DNA of 64,000 bases, taken from contig OZ037773.1 in the NCBI GenBank assembly GCA_964035545.1, forward strand, positions 5,193,251-5,257,250, in the 5' to 3' direction. Position numbers and translations under genes: made by a program. The DNA is from Bugula neritina (lineage: Eukaryota > Bryozoa > Gymnolaemata > Cheilostomatida > Bugulidae). A model generated the notes under the pieces. That model was not told the DNA's origin. It worked only from the letters and a program-made list of their open reading frames with translations, and ran no database searches. Every line of letters begins with the position of its first letter. Position 1 is the first letter of the stretch. Shown here piece by piece: positions 51,633-64,000 of this stretch.

Positions 51633-53980
51633 ATGCCAAGTTCCATACACGAAATTCTTTTTATTGAAAACTTTGGCCCGATGTGCGGTACAAAAATGCT
51701 GCCAAGCTCCTTAGGAACTCAGTTTTCTCTAGAAAAGTAAGTATAATGATAACTTTTAAGTGCTAAGACAAGTAAATCAATTTTATTTTTAGTAAAACTA
51801 AATGTAATAACTAATACTAATACTAATAGTAATATTAATAAACTAAGTGAGTAAGTCTAATACTAATAGTAATAGTAATAATAATAATTTTTATTATTAA
51901 TATTGTTATTACCATTAGTATTTTTAATTCTAAATATTAATAAGTATTACTATTACTATTGAGTATTACTATTAGTATTAGTATTACTATTAGTATTACA
52001 CTTTTACTTTTACTTAAGTTTTGTGATCATGATGATGATGATGATGGTCATACTCATACTGATACTGTTACTTTAGTGTTACTTTTAATCATTCTCGACT
52101 CACGCTGATCTAATCATCAGCCAGTAACACTAACTGTAAGGCGTAATCATTATCAAAATGAAAATGATTATGATGATCGTTATTAATATTACTTATTGAG
52201 TTATTCAGTTATACTTATAGTTATTGGTGAAATGTTTTTGAAGTTAATATCATTTTATTTAGTTAGAGTGTTATACTTGAACTTATACTCTTATAGTTAT
52301 AGATTATCAGCTCCAGGACTGAAGTTTTTGTTTTCCCTATTTTCTCATTAGGCTACCTATTTATTTATGATTATGGAATTTGTATTTTGTATATGAGTTA
52401 GCATTATATTTGTGGGGAAATTACATACAATTTTTTTCATTGAACTGTAAAACTTTATTGTATTGCAATTGGATGTGTTTATAGAACGGAGAATAAGTTG
52501 AAATGTGAAGCTAGTGAAAACTATGACGTGAGACTTTGCACAGAAAACCTGTGGTGTTCCTGATGTCCCCCACGCTGTAATCACTCAACAACCGTCTGCA
52601 GGTGTGCACCAACATGATATAATATAAAATACTGTTTTACTTGTCATTATTATCAGTTTTGTTGTATGGCTATAGGCCATTTAGATTTCCGCGACAGTTG
52701 CACCAAACATTAATAAAATTAATTTTATTAATAAATTGAACCAAAATTTAATAATAAAAAAAAAAAACAATTTCTCTACTACTGCTCAAAAATGTATAAT
52801 TGTTGAGGAAGCGCTGGATCCGGCAAAACAGTGCCTAGTCGTGATATTAATTTGGCTCTCTTCCAATATTCCCATTGTGCTTTTTTCTAATATTGGCACA
52901 CTGCCAGTTTTATGTTTAGTTTAGCACGCATTACTTCCCTTTCAGGTACAGAGGGCAGCAGCGTGGGGCTTATAACAGCGCCCCCTGTCATTTCTCAGGA
53001 AACTGAGGCTACAAGATTAACAACTTTGCCTCTATCAGCTAGAGTCAATTCCAATGTCAAATTTGTTATCTCCGTTTCCAAAGATGTGGATTTCACATGG
53101 CAGTGCAAACTCCTGAGCAACAACCTCCTTGTTGACATACCTGCTCACCTATCTGTCTATGGCAGCAAGGATAGGTATGCTCCAAGTTTCAGAATATTTA
53201 TTATATTATTTCAAATATCTATTCGACATCACATAGCAGTTTTAATAAACATGCTGTGGTTATATCATAGTAAGTGAAAACTATTTTTAGCTATTGTCTT
53301 TAATATTTACATTTTTCATTTGGTTGCTCTGTGTAATACATCAACTGGCTGATAGTTGGGTGTCTGGTCAATTGATTTTTCCTTTGTTGAATGCTTTGCT
53401 CCAAATTTAGTTTCCAAAAAGAGAAAAAAATGAATTTATAACTGATTTTGAGCTCACTTCCCAAGTGTTCAAGAAAGCACATGAATTTGAAATATGTTGT
53501 TGCCCTACACTTTAAACAAGCCGACATATTGGAAGTTTTATGTTTGGCTTTGAAGAGTAATTGCTTTATGTACATGTCAAATGATTCTGCTTTCACCTTG
53601 ATGTTATGTCTGCGGAAACGAGATAAGATATGTTGGGAGAGAGCTCATGTTGATCCAAACTAACACATTATAGCAAAGAGTGGAGCTAGTTATCAACTAT
53701 TAGGTTCACTCAGCTCTCTATCTGTTCCTGTCATACATGCTTTGACATGTTCTCGTTATCTGTTGGCAGCTTTGTTGCGTTACTGGAGTACGCAGAGACG
53801 GGATTGGCTGTTGAGCACGTCATTGTGAAGCTCATCAAAGACCAAAAGGACCTGCCCAATGCTGTCAGGCTGTTCATGTTCTTTGGCTTTGTGGCTCTCC
53901 CACCTACTCACCCGCTGCTGTCAGCTGTATCTGGAGACTCGGCTAAATATCTTTACTTGGCCTATAAGATTGATTCTTAA
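51633..53980 (+). CDS. OAZ: Ornithine decarboxylase antizyme with +1 ribosomal frameshift
   Basis: Join 51633-51736, 52485-52601, 52946-53174, 53770-53980. ORF0 (60 residues, starting MPSSIHEILF) ends at TGA 52561-52563. A +1 shift at TCC-TGA lets translation continue (DVPHAV...) to TAA at 53980, giving 219 residues. The site TGGTGTTCCTGATGTCCCC is the conserved antizyme shift site. The C-terminal part carries the family core: FVALLEYAETGLAVEHV, KDQKD, LFMFFGFVALPPTHPL, YLAYKID. Exon phases 2, 1, 2 close only if one base is skipped. In other animals polyamines stimulate the shift, and antizyme then binds ornithine decarboxylase monomers, sends them to the proteasome and limits polyamine uptake. 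A CACGTG E-box lies 120 bp upstream of the ATG. The start could be further upstream if a 5' exon was missed. Confidence 0.93.
51800..52060. repeat. Trinucleotide-rich TAATACTAATAG repeats in antizyme intron 1
   Basis: Irregular TAATAC, TAGTAA and TATTAC runs, then (GAT)6 at about 52028-52046. Partly self-complementary (AATACTAATAG against CTATTAGTATT). Confidence 0.75.
52548..52570 (+). promoter_or_regulatory. Programmed +1 frameshift site of antizyme
   Basis: Codons TGG TGT TCC then TGA at 52561, next base T. The TCC-TGA-T core is the known antizyme shift site. The following CCCCCACGC stretch may be part of a 3' stimulator; no pseudoknot could be confirmed by eye. Confidence 0.92.
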
Positions 53981-56155
53981 TTTATTTAGAGTTTCAGTGA
54001 TTGGCAGTTATTTTACACAAGTATAAGCTTGGCCTGACTAACAGGATATTTGTAATGGTTATATAAACTCTCATGTATTCTATGTTTGCTCTACGATCAA
54101 GTTTTCTGTTGCATTCAACTAAATTTAGAAATAATGTATAAATTTATGAAATCACAAAGTTTGTGTATTGCAAATTTTCTTTGGAGTTTTTGGTAATTGC
54201 GTGTTGTGCCATGCTGTAGTAATCAAAGTAATCAGAAATTTCTATTAAGACACTTATTTTATATACATTTAGATAAAAATGCTATTCACCTAAATGCTGT
54301 CTTCTATTGGCTGCTACTTTTACTGCATTTAGGGTATAAATGTTAAATATTGTTTAGCTTTTCATCATCATTATACAGAATGTAAATATTTTGTAATAGC
54401 AGAGAAAACCTGTTTTGCAAGTAGCAACTGTTAACTGATGTTGGAAGCAGGACGTATCTAAATATTTTATTATAGATATAATATTCAACACTGATGACTG
54501 TAATAATGAGTGTACCAGAGCAGCTAATTTGATAGCATACATCATTTATATCCTGTTACAAATCTATGTAACAAATTATGTCAATAGAGCACTATAAACA
54601 ACTCTGCAGCCTACAATTAGGGTGGTACACTTAGTGCAATGTAGTGTAGATTGTATATATTGAACATACCTGCTATGGTTTGCTTCATTAACACATAGTC
54701 TATATAGAAATTATTCCTGCAATTGTGCCAATATAAATAGCATTGAAGTGTAGGAACATTTGACCACCAGCAAGCTGTATGTATGCAAAAAGTGATCAAA
54801 CATAAAACCCATTGTAACTGGGTGAACAATGCAAGGTTGAAGTTAGTGTGATTACAAAACTTGACATTATAGCTGCCTGCACTCTGTTCACAACTCATTT
54901 CTCAATTATAATAATTAAGCTTATGAATAAGCTATAAAGAAAATAATGTTCTTAAACAATGGCAGCTAATATTGTAAGTTTGATTAACTGTAGTCACCCA
55001 GATGTGTCAAGGGGCTAGGTGACGAGATATGAGTGTTGCGTAGGCATGAGATAGACTCTCTAAAATAGTAAACTTTGCCCTGTTAGATGATAAGCTTGAC
55101 AGTAATGAAAGCTGCTCGTATTTCAATACTGCTTACTAACCTAAACTGAAAACAATATAGTTCATGGCAAAATAGTTTATTTATATCACTGTTCAACAAA
55201 ACAATACCAAAAAGGTAAAAAACAAACACAGTAAAATAGCATAAAATCAACAAGACATTTCGTCACAACAAAAATTTCATCTAAAATCACTTGATTCATA
55301 CAGCTTTGAAAATTATGGCTACATATAAAAGCTTTTCTCATCCATGATAGACCAGTGAGTGAGTGCATACATGCATAATAATACGCATTGCAGTTACATT
55401 ATAAAATAAACTACAGGGAAAAGATGGGTAGGGGATGAAAGAGAAATTTAGTTGCGCTAAGAAAGAGACTTGAGAAAGTTAAACAAATTTAGTACTACCA
55501 CAGTGACTACTAAAAATACTGGGTGACCATAGGAAGAAACAACAATTGGATAATATAAATATAATGCACCAATCATATTGCATAGAACAAATCAGATCTA
55601 TGGCTCTCCATCCAATAACACTGAAGGTGATACGAAGTAACACTGAAGCACCCATAATACATTGAGTATAAGTCATGTCTAAACATAGAAGAAGTTGAAA
55701 AATATGAGTGGCTATGTGGAATAAGCAGTTATAATAAAAAATGAGTGACTGAAATATCGTAATATAAAACGAAATGCTGAGATAAAATAAATTTATAGAT
55801 CATAGCACTACGCCCACAGAACATAGCTTGTAAGTACAGATCACCTGCACTAGAGTAGAGTGTACTTATACACTGTTAATAATCATTTGAAACACCAAAG
55901 TGTCTGTGGCAAGTAACATGTTTTAGTTGATCAGATATGCTTCCCCCCCCCCCACAACAACTCATGCAAACTTATCACAAGAGAGTACAAAGTAGCCCAG
56001 TACAAAAGTAACACAAAATTACAGAACTCCAAATTTGGTTTACAAAAATAGCAAAAGTGAATGAACACATTTGATTTCCTTGTACTGTAAAAGATAAGGT
56101 TCTAGGAAGTTTGACTAAAGTACAAGTATTTATTAACCACATTGCCGGCTGATAT
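53981..56155. other. Convergent 3' region between antizyme and SLC35E1
   Basis: No coding exon recognised. The two genes face each other, so this interval holds both 3' untranslated regions and flanks. A poly-C run lies near 55943-55953. Confidence 0.5.
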
Positions 56156-59100
56156 TCAGTATGGATGTCTGAGATTAGGGCTGTTATTGAACTGCCCGTT
56201 GGACGGGAGTATAGTAAAGTGGTTATGTACATCTAGCTCCGTGTGTGTACGATGCAGGGGGGACAAATGCAAGTTATGTCTGAATAGATTCGAGTCGCTT
56301 CTGATATTTGGCAGAATAGACTCTCTTCTTCTTGCCATAGTCTGGTCATACTTTGTCTGCAAGTAAGACGAAACTGCCCAATCAGTGCAGAACACACCTC
56401 CGCAATGTAGCGGAATGTAACGTAACCACTTTATGTCTTAGATATACAATTAAATAATATAAGGCAAAAATTTGTGACTGGAGATAAATTAGAACAAAGT
56501 ATACATAAGAACTATTTACTAGATCGTAAAAAAGACGAAACAAAAATGCATGAGAAAAGTATAAAGAACAAGTAAATGGGCTATATGTACTATCAGTTTG
56601 AGTATAATGCTTCACCAACTTACCTTATTATACATGAGTACACCTAGCACTGCTACCATCATACCACACAGGTTTGATGTAGTCACGGGATTTCTGAGAA
56701 AAAATAGAGATGAAGCAATGATAACGATGCGTTTGGTGGCATTGGCCACAGCATAGCTGACTGGAGTTATGGATGCTATCAGGGTGAATGCTATCACATT
56801 CATCGCAAAGTTAGAAAAACCTGCCAGGACCAGCAATACCACTGATCTCGTCATATTCTCACTTTTCATCTAAAATCAGAAAACTTTTACTATAAACAAG
56901 CATTAAGCAGTATTTTACGTATAACAGGACATCATATTATATGGTTTATATTACTTGATTAGTCATTGGACGCTTTGTATTTATGAGTACACAACTCCAA
57001 ATACAATATAATGACTTTATGGGAATGATGCATCATCATGTGTGATATCCATACACCATTGAAAAGGAAGTCATGGGCATGAGGAAAAATGTCTTAATAC
57101 AACCTTAAAAGTATTCAAATAAATACTAAGAAAAAATAGAGAAGATCATCTGTAATAGTCATATATATTCAACTAGAAGACTCCGAGTGTACTAATTCAA
57201 ACTAAAGAGCCAAACTAATGCAGTGTCCACACTACAGCTAGAAGTGAATGAGATTGCAGCTGTATACTGGTGAATCTGTCTACAGCATGTTAGTAAAGCT
57301 GTTCAAACTGTGCTGTTATATTCAATTATTTGTTATTGCTAGCCCTTTCATATGTAGACACCATTTAAATAAAACCAAAAGCCTAAAAGAAAAAATTCAA
57401 GCATGAAATGGCTAGTATGGCAGAGAATGTAGAGCAGAATTCTTGGTGGTTAGGAGATTAGATTCTTACCAGCTGTTGGTTAGCATAACTGAGTTGACAG
57501 CCTGCAATGTGAACAGCAGGAAATGTGACTATGATTACATAATAGATACACAATTGCTTTTTAGCTGAACTATATAGGAGAATATATAGAGAGCAGCGTG
57601 TGTTTTAGGGTTTTAGAGTATTTGCCTAGTGAGCGAGAAGTCATGGGTTCAAACTTGACAAAGGCCATTGGTGATGTTAGGAAGAGCATCCAGTCATAAT
57701 TAGCCCGATTTAACAAAAACCCTTTCCATCAGGGGTTCTCACAGAGGTAGTGATTATATACTTGAGTGAGTTTTAAATAGGAGAATATACAGCCCAAAAT
57801 ATTGAATAAGCAAAAATTAATAAAAATGGACTCACCACTTTCTCGTCGCCTAGTATACTTCTGAAATCAACAAATGCCCAAATTGGAACAAATAGTAGGA
57901 ATGTTATTTTAGTGATTATGTGCAGCATCCGCAGATGGTGCATGCCTGTTTCTTTGAGAGACTACAAATATATAACAAAGAAAAAACTGATAAAGGAAAA
58001 CAAAATCAATGCATAATTCAATAGTTCAATGTAGTTCAACACACAGCTTGCAGTCTCAAGTGCAACCAAGTTGTGAGTCAACTCAGTGATTAAGTTAAAA
58101 TGTGTGGCAGCAGCTAAGAATAGCATACAATGAAAGTCAGCAATAGTTACTCTTAGTTTTATAATACTATGGACACCAGAGTCAAATGAAACTGTCATCG
58201 GAATGAGCATGAAAATGATTATAAAAAATGTTTGAACATATATACAATCCTCAAACAGTCTGTAGATGACAGCTAAGATATATATGAATATTTTAATATT
58301 GCATAAATGAAGTGTGTCAGGGATTATTTGATCAACAAACAAGTTGTAAGAAATGATTGCTGGATATTCTATTCTAATCAAAGTGAAAAACTTCAATACC
58401 CCCAAAATCATTAAGAGGGGTATCAATTCAATATATCTAAAGCATGATTATTGTTGGAGGAAAAACTGAGAGACGTAGACTAAGTAGTGTAGTGAGTAAC
58501 AGCATACAAAATACTGAAATATGCAGGTACTGCATGACATAACTAGGGCTTACCTTTTTAGTGAATATGTTGAGGCAGGAGAAGCCCATAGTGGCTACTA
58601 GGGCACTAATCAGTCCACCGAGATCAAATGAAGTTTCAGTTGCAGTGGCTATACATACACCCAGAATTATTGGGACGACTGATAAGTACACCTGAATATT
58701 ATATAAAGAAGTTTTAGAATGTTACAATAAGAGAACTGACAACAGAAATCAAATGTTGGTAGTCATTTTGAAAATAATATGCAATATATGCAGATACGCT
58801 CGAAAAAATATTAATAGTAGCCCAATTTCTACAGTCTAGATTTTGCACTTTATAGAATAGACCAGGTTAACCATTTGATTATTTGTAGTGTATCTTATAC
58901 AAAGGGGAAATTCAAACTTACAAGCTACTACAAATAATTCAAAACATTTAAACTTATTATAAACAATTACACAATATGACTAATTGCCTTAACTGAAGCA
59001 GTGAAAATACCAGATAATATCACATACAATGTATGCAGTTTGTTTAGAAACTACAATTACACTTTATCCACCATCTACGATAACAGCATACTTACAGGTA

Positions 59101-60298
59101 GGGTTTGAGTTTCATTCAAAAATATTCTTGAGAAGATAATGGTAAACATGGGCATGGTGGCTTTCACTGAAAAAAACAAATTTTTTTAATAAACAAAGAG
59201 CACAATAAATTTATAGCACACTGCTTGCAAGAAGATTTACATTCAAGTCATGCTTATTTTAGATGAGCCCCTGAAACAGCCGCTTAGAACAGATTGAGCT
59301 CTGAGTATGCTTGAAGCCATTGTACAACTATAAAATTTTAAATTGACATTTACAATGACATTGGTTAATTTTATAAAGTATAGTATTATTAAATAAAATG
59401 AGTCTCAATAAGAATTCTACTATGAGTATATGAACTATATAGATGGTGATAATAAGCTGAGCTTGATGAAGCATAACAAACAGCATATTAATTAATTATA
59501 AAAATCAGTGAATAGGTTTACAATATGCATTGCATCAGTTATTATTGGTTTACTATCCACTTCTAGCTAAACAATCACATAACTATAATCCCAATGATAA
59601 TGATTTATAATTATTAATTAGTATTACCATTGGTATTCAGTATCAGTATGATTCTCAGTGTGAGTTTAGTATGAAGCTTAATTACGGTGGCTAAATAACA
59701 AGATACTTTTTAGGATATTTACATATCTATATTTCTAAATTAACAACTGATGATCTTCACTATCACTATGATGATGATCTGATCATCATCAAAATCTATA
59801 AATGTTGAAAAAAATCAATTTATGCAAATGATTTCATCAGCCAAATCGTATTAAATATCAATGCAACAATGAACAGTCTTTTAAAAAGTAATAGTCTTTA
59901 ATTAAGTTTTAATATAAATCATTGAATCATAAATGCCAAGTAGTGGTAGTAGTACCTGTGTGAGAGTAAGAAACGGTAGCTCGCCACAAGCTGATATGTC
60001 CTGACACAGAAGTGATAAACTTTCCAAATGCAAGAGGAAAAATCATAGTAAAATAATAACGCCATGACATCATTATACTGTCTATAGGAGGAATACGCCA
60101 TACTTTTAATACAGGTTGCAAATAAATCCAAATACTCAACAGTTGCACCATCGAGACAGTCATAGGGTATGGAAAGTCTATTAAAAGTGTTTTTGTTAGA
60201 ATATTTGTGGTAGAAGAAATAGCATACCATGCCACACAGAGACATAAAATTCTTATAATATCTTTAGTAGTAAACTCAGTATCCTGGTTGTAACCCAT
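56156..60298 (-). CDS. SLC35E1: SLC35E1-like nucleotide-sugar/triose-phosphate-family transporter
   Basis: Complement join 59956-60298, 59096-59166, 58554-58691, 57836-57961, 56624-56869, 56156-56356; 374 residues; junction phases 1, 0, 0, 0, 0. Human SLC35E1 is about 410 residues. Family signatures: [118 protein letters not shown] and GVLMYNKTKYDQ. About ten membrane segments in the Golgi/ER drug-metabolite-transporter fold are expected. The substrate of SLC35E1 is not firmly established. The hydrophilic C-tail (56156-56356) is poorly conserved. A SINE lies in the fourth intron (from 5'). Convergent with antizyme. Confidence 0.93.
57587..57776 (+). mobile_element. tRNA-derived SINE, copy 6, with 13-bp target duplication
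   Basis: Same head, B-box-like GGGTTCAAAC, GATGTTAGGAAGAGCATCC and TCTCACAGAGGTAGTGATTATA; lacks the TGTGCCTCATTT stretch. Flanked by ATAGGAGAATATA at 57574-57586 and 57777-57789. Antisense in an SLC35E1 intron. Confidence 0.85.
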
Positions 60299-62183
60299 TG
60301 TAATTATAAATTATAAATAATAAATATCTATAGCATTATAAGTTTAAAATATTGTAAAAAAGTCGAAAAAATACCATAGAGAAAGTACAAGTGTACACGC
60401 CGATAGGCTTCCGCTTTTTAATAACACCCAAATAGTATTTTAATTTAGTGTACTCGATTATTAGTAAAAAAAATTTTAGACATGATATTTTGTATTATTA
60501 AGTTTTTGAATTGTTAATTATTAAAAAAATTCACAAATTTAAATGTAATTCACTGCTTGATCAAAACCCAAATTGGTATTTAATAAGACTACAATTATGG
60601 CTTTGGAGTTGTGACACAGATACTACTACGGCCTGCAATCACAACAAGTCATGAACACCTCAGTGGCTCAGTGCTTATTGTTTTCAAAGTCATCTTCTCG
60701 TTTTATAACTTTTATAAGAGGCTATAATTACAAAAGTGATGCAAGTTTCTTCATACACACATAAATACATAACATCGGAGTATATTATTATGAGTCTTAG
60801 ACTCTTAGCTTTTATAGCAAATAAGAAGTAACACATATCAGTTTATCACAAGGACATTGCACTGGCTAATTAGTGCTATTTGTGAGAGAGCAAATACTGC
60901 TGCATTTCAAACGGTGATTTGATGGGTCTAAGTTTAGTCAAGTCTGGATTGTTCCTTTTTGATCATTTTTAACAGCAATAACTTTACGTTTTACTTCAAA
61001 TGCGGACACAGTACAGAGATAGCTGTCCACAAAGTGGCATGGTCAGAAGCGAGCTTTGTCCAACTGCTGTGGGTCACACTCAAGTCGTTTAGGAGAAATT
61101 TTGAGTTGGTATTTTTCCATCTTTCAGGCAAATTAAGCTAGCTTTCAAAAATTTATACTAAAATGATGTTTAAAATGCATAGCTAATAAGTAGTAACCAC
61201 AAATTTTTATAAGAAATACTTAATTATTTTACAACCTCTATCTATAATTAGTACAATTTTTTAAGTCTACATAAGATCAACTGCAAGTTTAGGACTGTTA
61301 AAAAGTTTCTGGTCATCTATTATTTTGCTGCTCACTGAATGAGAAACTGATGACACATCACCAGTTATAACCTGAGCTGCTCCTTTATAACATGTTAGTC
61401 ACTTCAATCATCAATTCTAAATATGCTTATAATGACTAATGCATTGAAAATGTTAAAACGGAATGCAATATTATAGCCCTGTATACTTCAACATCATTAC
61501 TAAAGTGTTACGCTTAAATTCAATTTGAATACAAGAATATTATTAAACAGTCAAATATTTATTTAAATACATATTTCTGTGATAGAACATGTATTTAATA
61601 TATTAATTATACTGGTTTACATTAGAAAAAATTCTAACAAAAATAACTGATTAAAAATTTAAGAACCAACTTGCATATCTAGACAATTAATAATAATATA
61701 TAAAATATAAACATTATATAAATAACAGATTGCCTAATGCAGGTCTACAAAATCCTGTAAAGGAAAAAACTGGCAGAAAAAATGAGTGAAATGTAAAGAA
61801 AGGCTCCACACACAAGCTCAGCGAATCTAAACAAGGTGTGCATAGTATAGAGTAAACTTTACTTAAATCACAGTCTACACCAAAACTGGTAATACTCAGC
61901 ATTTACTGCTGTTCATGTCAATACACACCTAAAAAGTATATCTATAACAAGAAATGCTAAGCAACTCCAAAGCTTTCACCACATCAAATTTCCACACAAC
62001 ACAATTATATGATAGAAGAAAGCAAAAAACTATTATCAAAATCAAAATCATAGAAATTATGCTTTAAAGGAATGTTAGGGAATATTTGCTAGCAAGTGAA
62101 TTGGACCTCAGCTACCATACCATTGTGTCACTATCAGATAAGAGTCACATCACAAGTGAAACTCTTTCACCACTTGTCGTGAG
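60299..62183. other. Intergenic: SLC35E1 promoter side and carotenoid oxygenase 3' flank
   Basis: Both flanking genes are on the minus strand. No extra exon, repeat or structured element was recognised. Confidence 0.5.
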
Positions 62184-63670
62184 CTAAGTGCTGCCAGAGA
62201 TAAACACAGCATGGTCAGCTTCAGGTATGCATATACTACAGTCCTCTGGAAAGTAGACTTGGGCTAAGACACTCATGCATGTAGTATCTAGAACTATCAA
62301 TCTATCTTTCCCTGTGGCATAGTCTAACATGCTGACCAACAGCACTCCTGCAAACAAATTAGACAGCACCATTAAAATTTTACAAATCAGGCAATTTTGA
62401 AGCAGTTATTCATGCTAATTTTTGTCATAAAAGTACACATGCGATGCACTCTTATGTGATGACTTTGAGTGTAAACACATGAATTCCAAGTGATTATATT
62501 CTTGTGACTACACAATTCCAGGCAATGCTGAAACTCAATGAGAATCAGCACTTAAATTGCTTAGAGTAAAGAATTCAGTTGAATAGAGTGACTCAGTTAC
62601 TTCACATTTTCAACATTTCAATCTAGGTTTGTTGAAGCACCATTTAAAGGCATCTCTTCACTTATTAATAAAACACCTGTTTATAAGAAAGTTGGGTATT
62701 TTTGCCTTCCTAATGAGTAATAAACATAAACATAAACCAGTGCTCTAAATTCTTATTACTACTAGTAAGGTCTTTTACTTGCAGTGAATCTATAAAATAC
62801 AATATGAAGTGCGCGGTTAAGGAGTTGTTTTTCCTATCTAAAAATGGAATTTAGACTTTGTCTCATAATTCTTTATCTATATAGTTGACAGACTGATAGC
62901 CTTGCTAGTTGATAAAGTACAGCAGCTAGCTTATAAGGTGCACACAGATAAGATTTCCCACTTTATCACAGTGCTAGCAACTATCATAAGGTTAAAGATC
63001 GCATACCGTCATCTTCAGATGAGCCGGCGGGATTAGCTACGAACACCGGCTCACTAAGAAACTGCTCCTTCTCAGCTTCCCATGATGTCATTTCCTTCGT
63101 CTTTACATCAAATTTTCCTATCTACATAAATACAAACAAATCATATGATGTAAATAAATACATAATTTCAATCACACAATAACTCAGTTTATAGTTTGAC
63201 AATGTTGTAGATGTGTGATGTTTCACATTAGCAAGTTGGAGCCAAAAATTAAAGTTTGGTAAGAGTTAATGAAAATTTACTATGGGGTAATTTTATGTGC
63301 TGATTCTAACTGCGCATAGCAAAAAAGGCTAGGAGAAAGTCCTGCAACATTAAAGAGCAACACCATTCTCATATGTGCTAAACATATATAGGCAGACCGT
63401 GTCGGTTTTTCTATCACAGTCCACAAATCCCAATTTACTAAATGATTAGGAAAAACATAGGAAATCAAGCAACATAAAAAAGAGCCTTGATTATTTAGTT
63501 GTATTCAATATTTAATTAGCTTAAGGCAAAAACCCATATATACGGTAGCAGCTAAATTGTGAAAAATAGCTAAAAACTCGATATATACAGTGTGTACTAA
63601 ATAAAGTAAAATGACCGTAGTGCTGCATTTCAAACTGAAAGCAAGCACCAATACTTCAACTATTATAAAG

Positions 63671-63749
<79 letters not shown>

Positions 63750-63910
63750 CTGTATCTCATATATTCACAGAACACATTTAATAGCACACAAAGCAGTGCC
63801 TATACTTACAGCAAACTCTAAGCACTTGCTTTCTCCATATCCACCTGCATACAGGTAGGTGTACGGTTTACCAGTTACTGCAGTGTTGATGCACGGAAAC
63901 TGCAATCCAT
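62184..63910 (-). CDS. Carotenoid-cleaving dioxygenase family (BCO/RPE65-like), C-terminal part
   Basis: Partial: complement join 63810-63910, 63007-63121, 62184-62347; upstream exons lie beyond the right edge. The 126 codons carry the family's C-terminal signatures: LQFPCIN followed by YTYLYAGG, IGKFDVKTKEMTSWEAE, SEPVFVANP, SSEDDG, GVLLVSMLDYATGKDRLIVLDTTCMSVLAQVYFP, and a C-terminal IPEADHAVF that aligns with the IPxxFHGxF signature of the family; the histidine (the fourth iron ligand in known members) is retained, but neighbouring F and G are replaced by D and A. These enzymes cleave or isomerise carotenoids/retinoids with a non-haem iron. Which subfamily cannot be decided from this fragment. 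Junction phases 0 and 1 close to TAG. Confidence 0.85.
63672..63747. repeat. (TA)n microsatellite
   Basis: About 37 TA units in the intron between two carotenoid oxygenase exons; no hammerhead repeat is attached to this one. Confidence 0.95.
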
Positions 63911-64000
63911 CTGAAAGATTAAAAACGGTAAATGCTGTGACACCGCAAGGACAAACTGTTGTGACATCACAGAGAACTGCTGTGACATAATAGAAAATGT

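Noticed and set aside
57962-58426. 154-codon minus-strand frame between SLC35E1 exons
   Set aside because: It lies in an intron; the flanking exons join in frame without it and it shows no similarity to the transporter.

Overview
The window is metazoan nuclear DNA. It is AT-rich, its genes are split by GT-AG introns, and it carries many microsatellites, minisatellites and short interspersed elements. Gene content (PAN-C-type lectin genes, a discoidin-domain protein, CS-alpha-beta defensin-like peptides, an ornithine decarboxylase antizyme with a +1 frameshift site, SLC35E1 and a carotenoid oxygenase), together with hammerhead-ribozyme repeats and tRNA-derived SINEs, fits a marine invertebrate. 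A spiralian such as a bryozoan or mollusc is my best guess, but the species cannot be fixed from this sequence.

Layout: 2.2-38.2 kb is a cluster of secreted lectin-like genes. Six intact genes (three on minus: 2194-4081, 6688-10761, 12156-14583; three on plus: 17037-20060, 21306-23087, 30772-33512) and one broken copy (36403-38173) share one architecture. Exon 1 encodes a signal peptide (ends phase 0), exon 2 is a 238-nt PAN/Apple exon (240 nt in the broken copy), and exons 3 and 4 encode one C-type lectin domain (both junctions phase 1). An unrelated secreted PAN-PAN-F5/8C gene (25461-27455, minus) sits among them. Exon junctions were assigned by hand; in every intact gene the phases close exactly.

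Two small two-coding-exon genes at 42.1-42.8 and 46.7-47.0 kb encode six-cysteine defensin-like peptides. From 51.6 kb the content becomes conserved cellular genes: antizyme (plus), SLC35E1-like transporter (minus, convergent with antizyme), and the 3' part of a carotenoid-cleaving dioxygenase (minus, running off the right edge).

Non-genic highlights: two copies of a short element that ends in a type I hammerhead self-cleaving ribozyme and is bounded by (TA)n; a 777-bp non-autonomous CACTA-like DNA transposon with a 3-bp target duplication and a reconstructable empty site; at least six copies of one tRNA-derived SINE, three with clear target-site duplications; and 15-bp arrays whose every unit resembles the 3' splice site of the adjoining PAN exon. 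The lectin cluster looks like a duplicating recognition/immune island in which the PAN exon is homogenised while the lectin exons diversify. That functional reading is inference.
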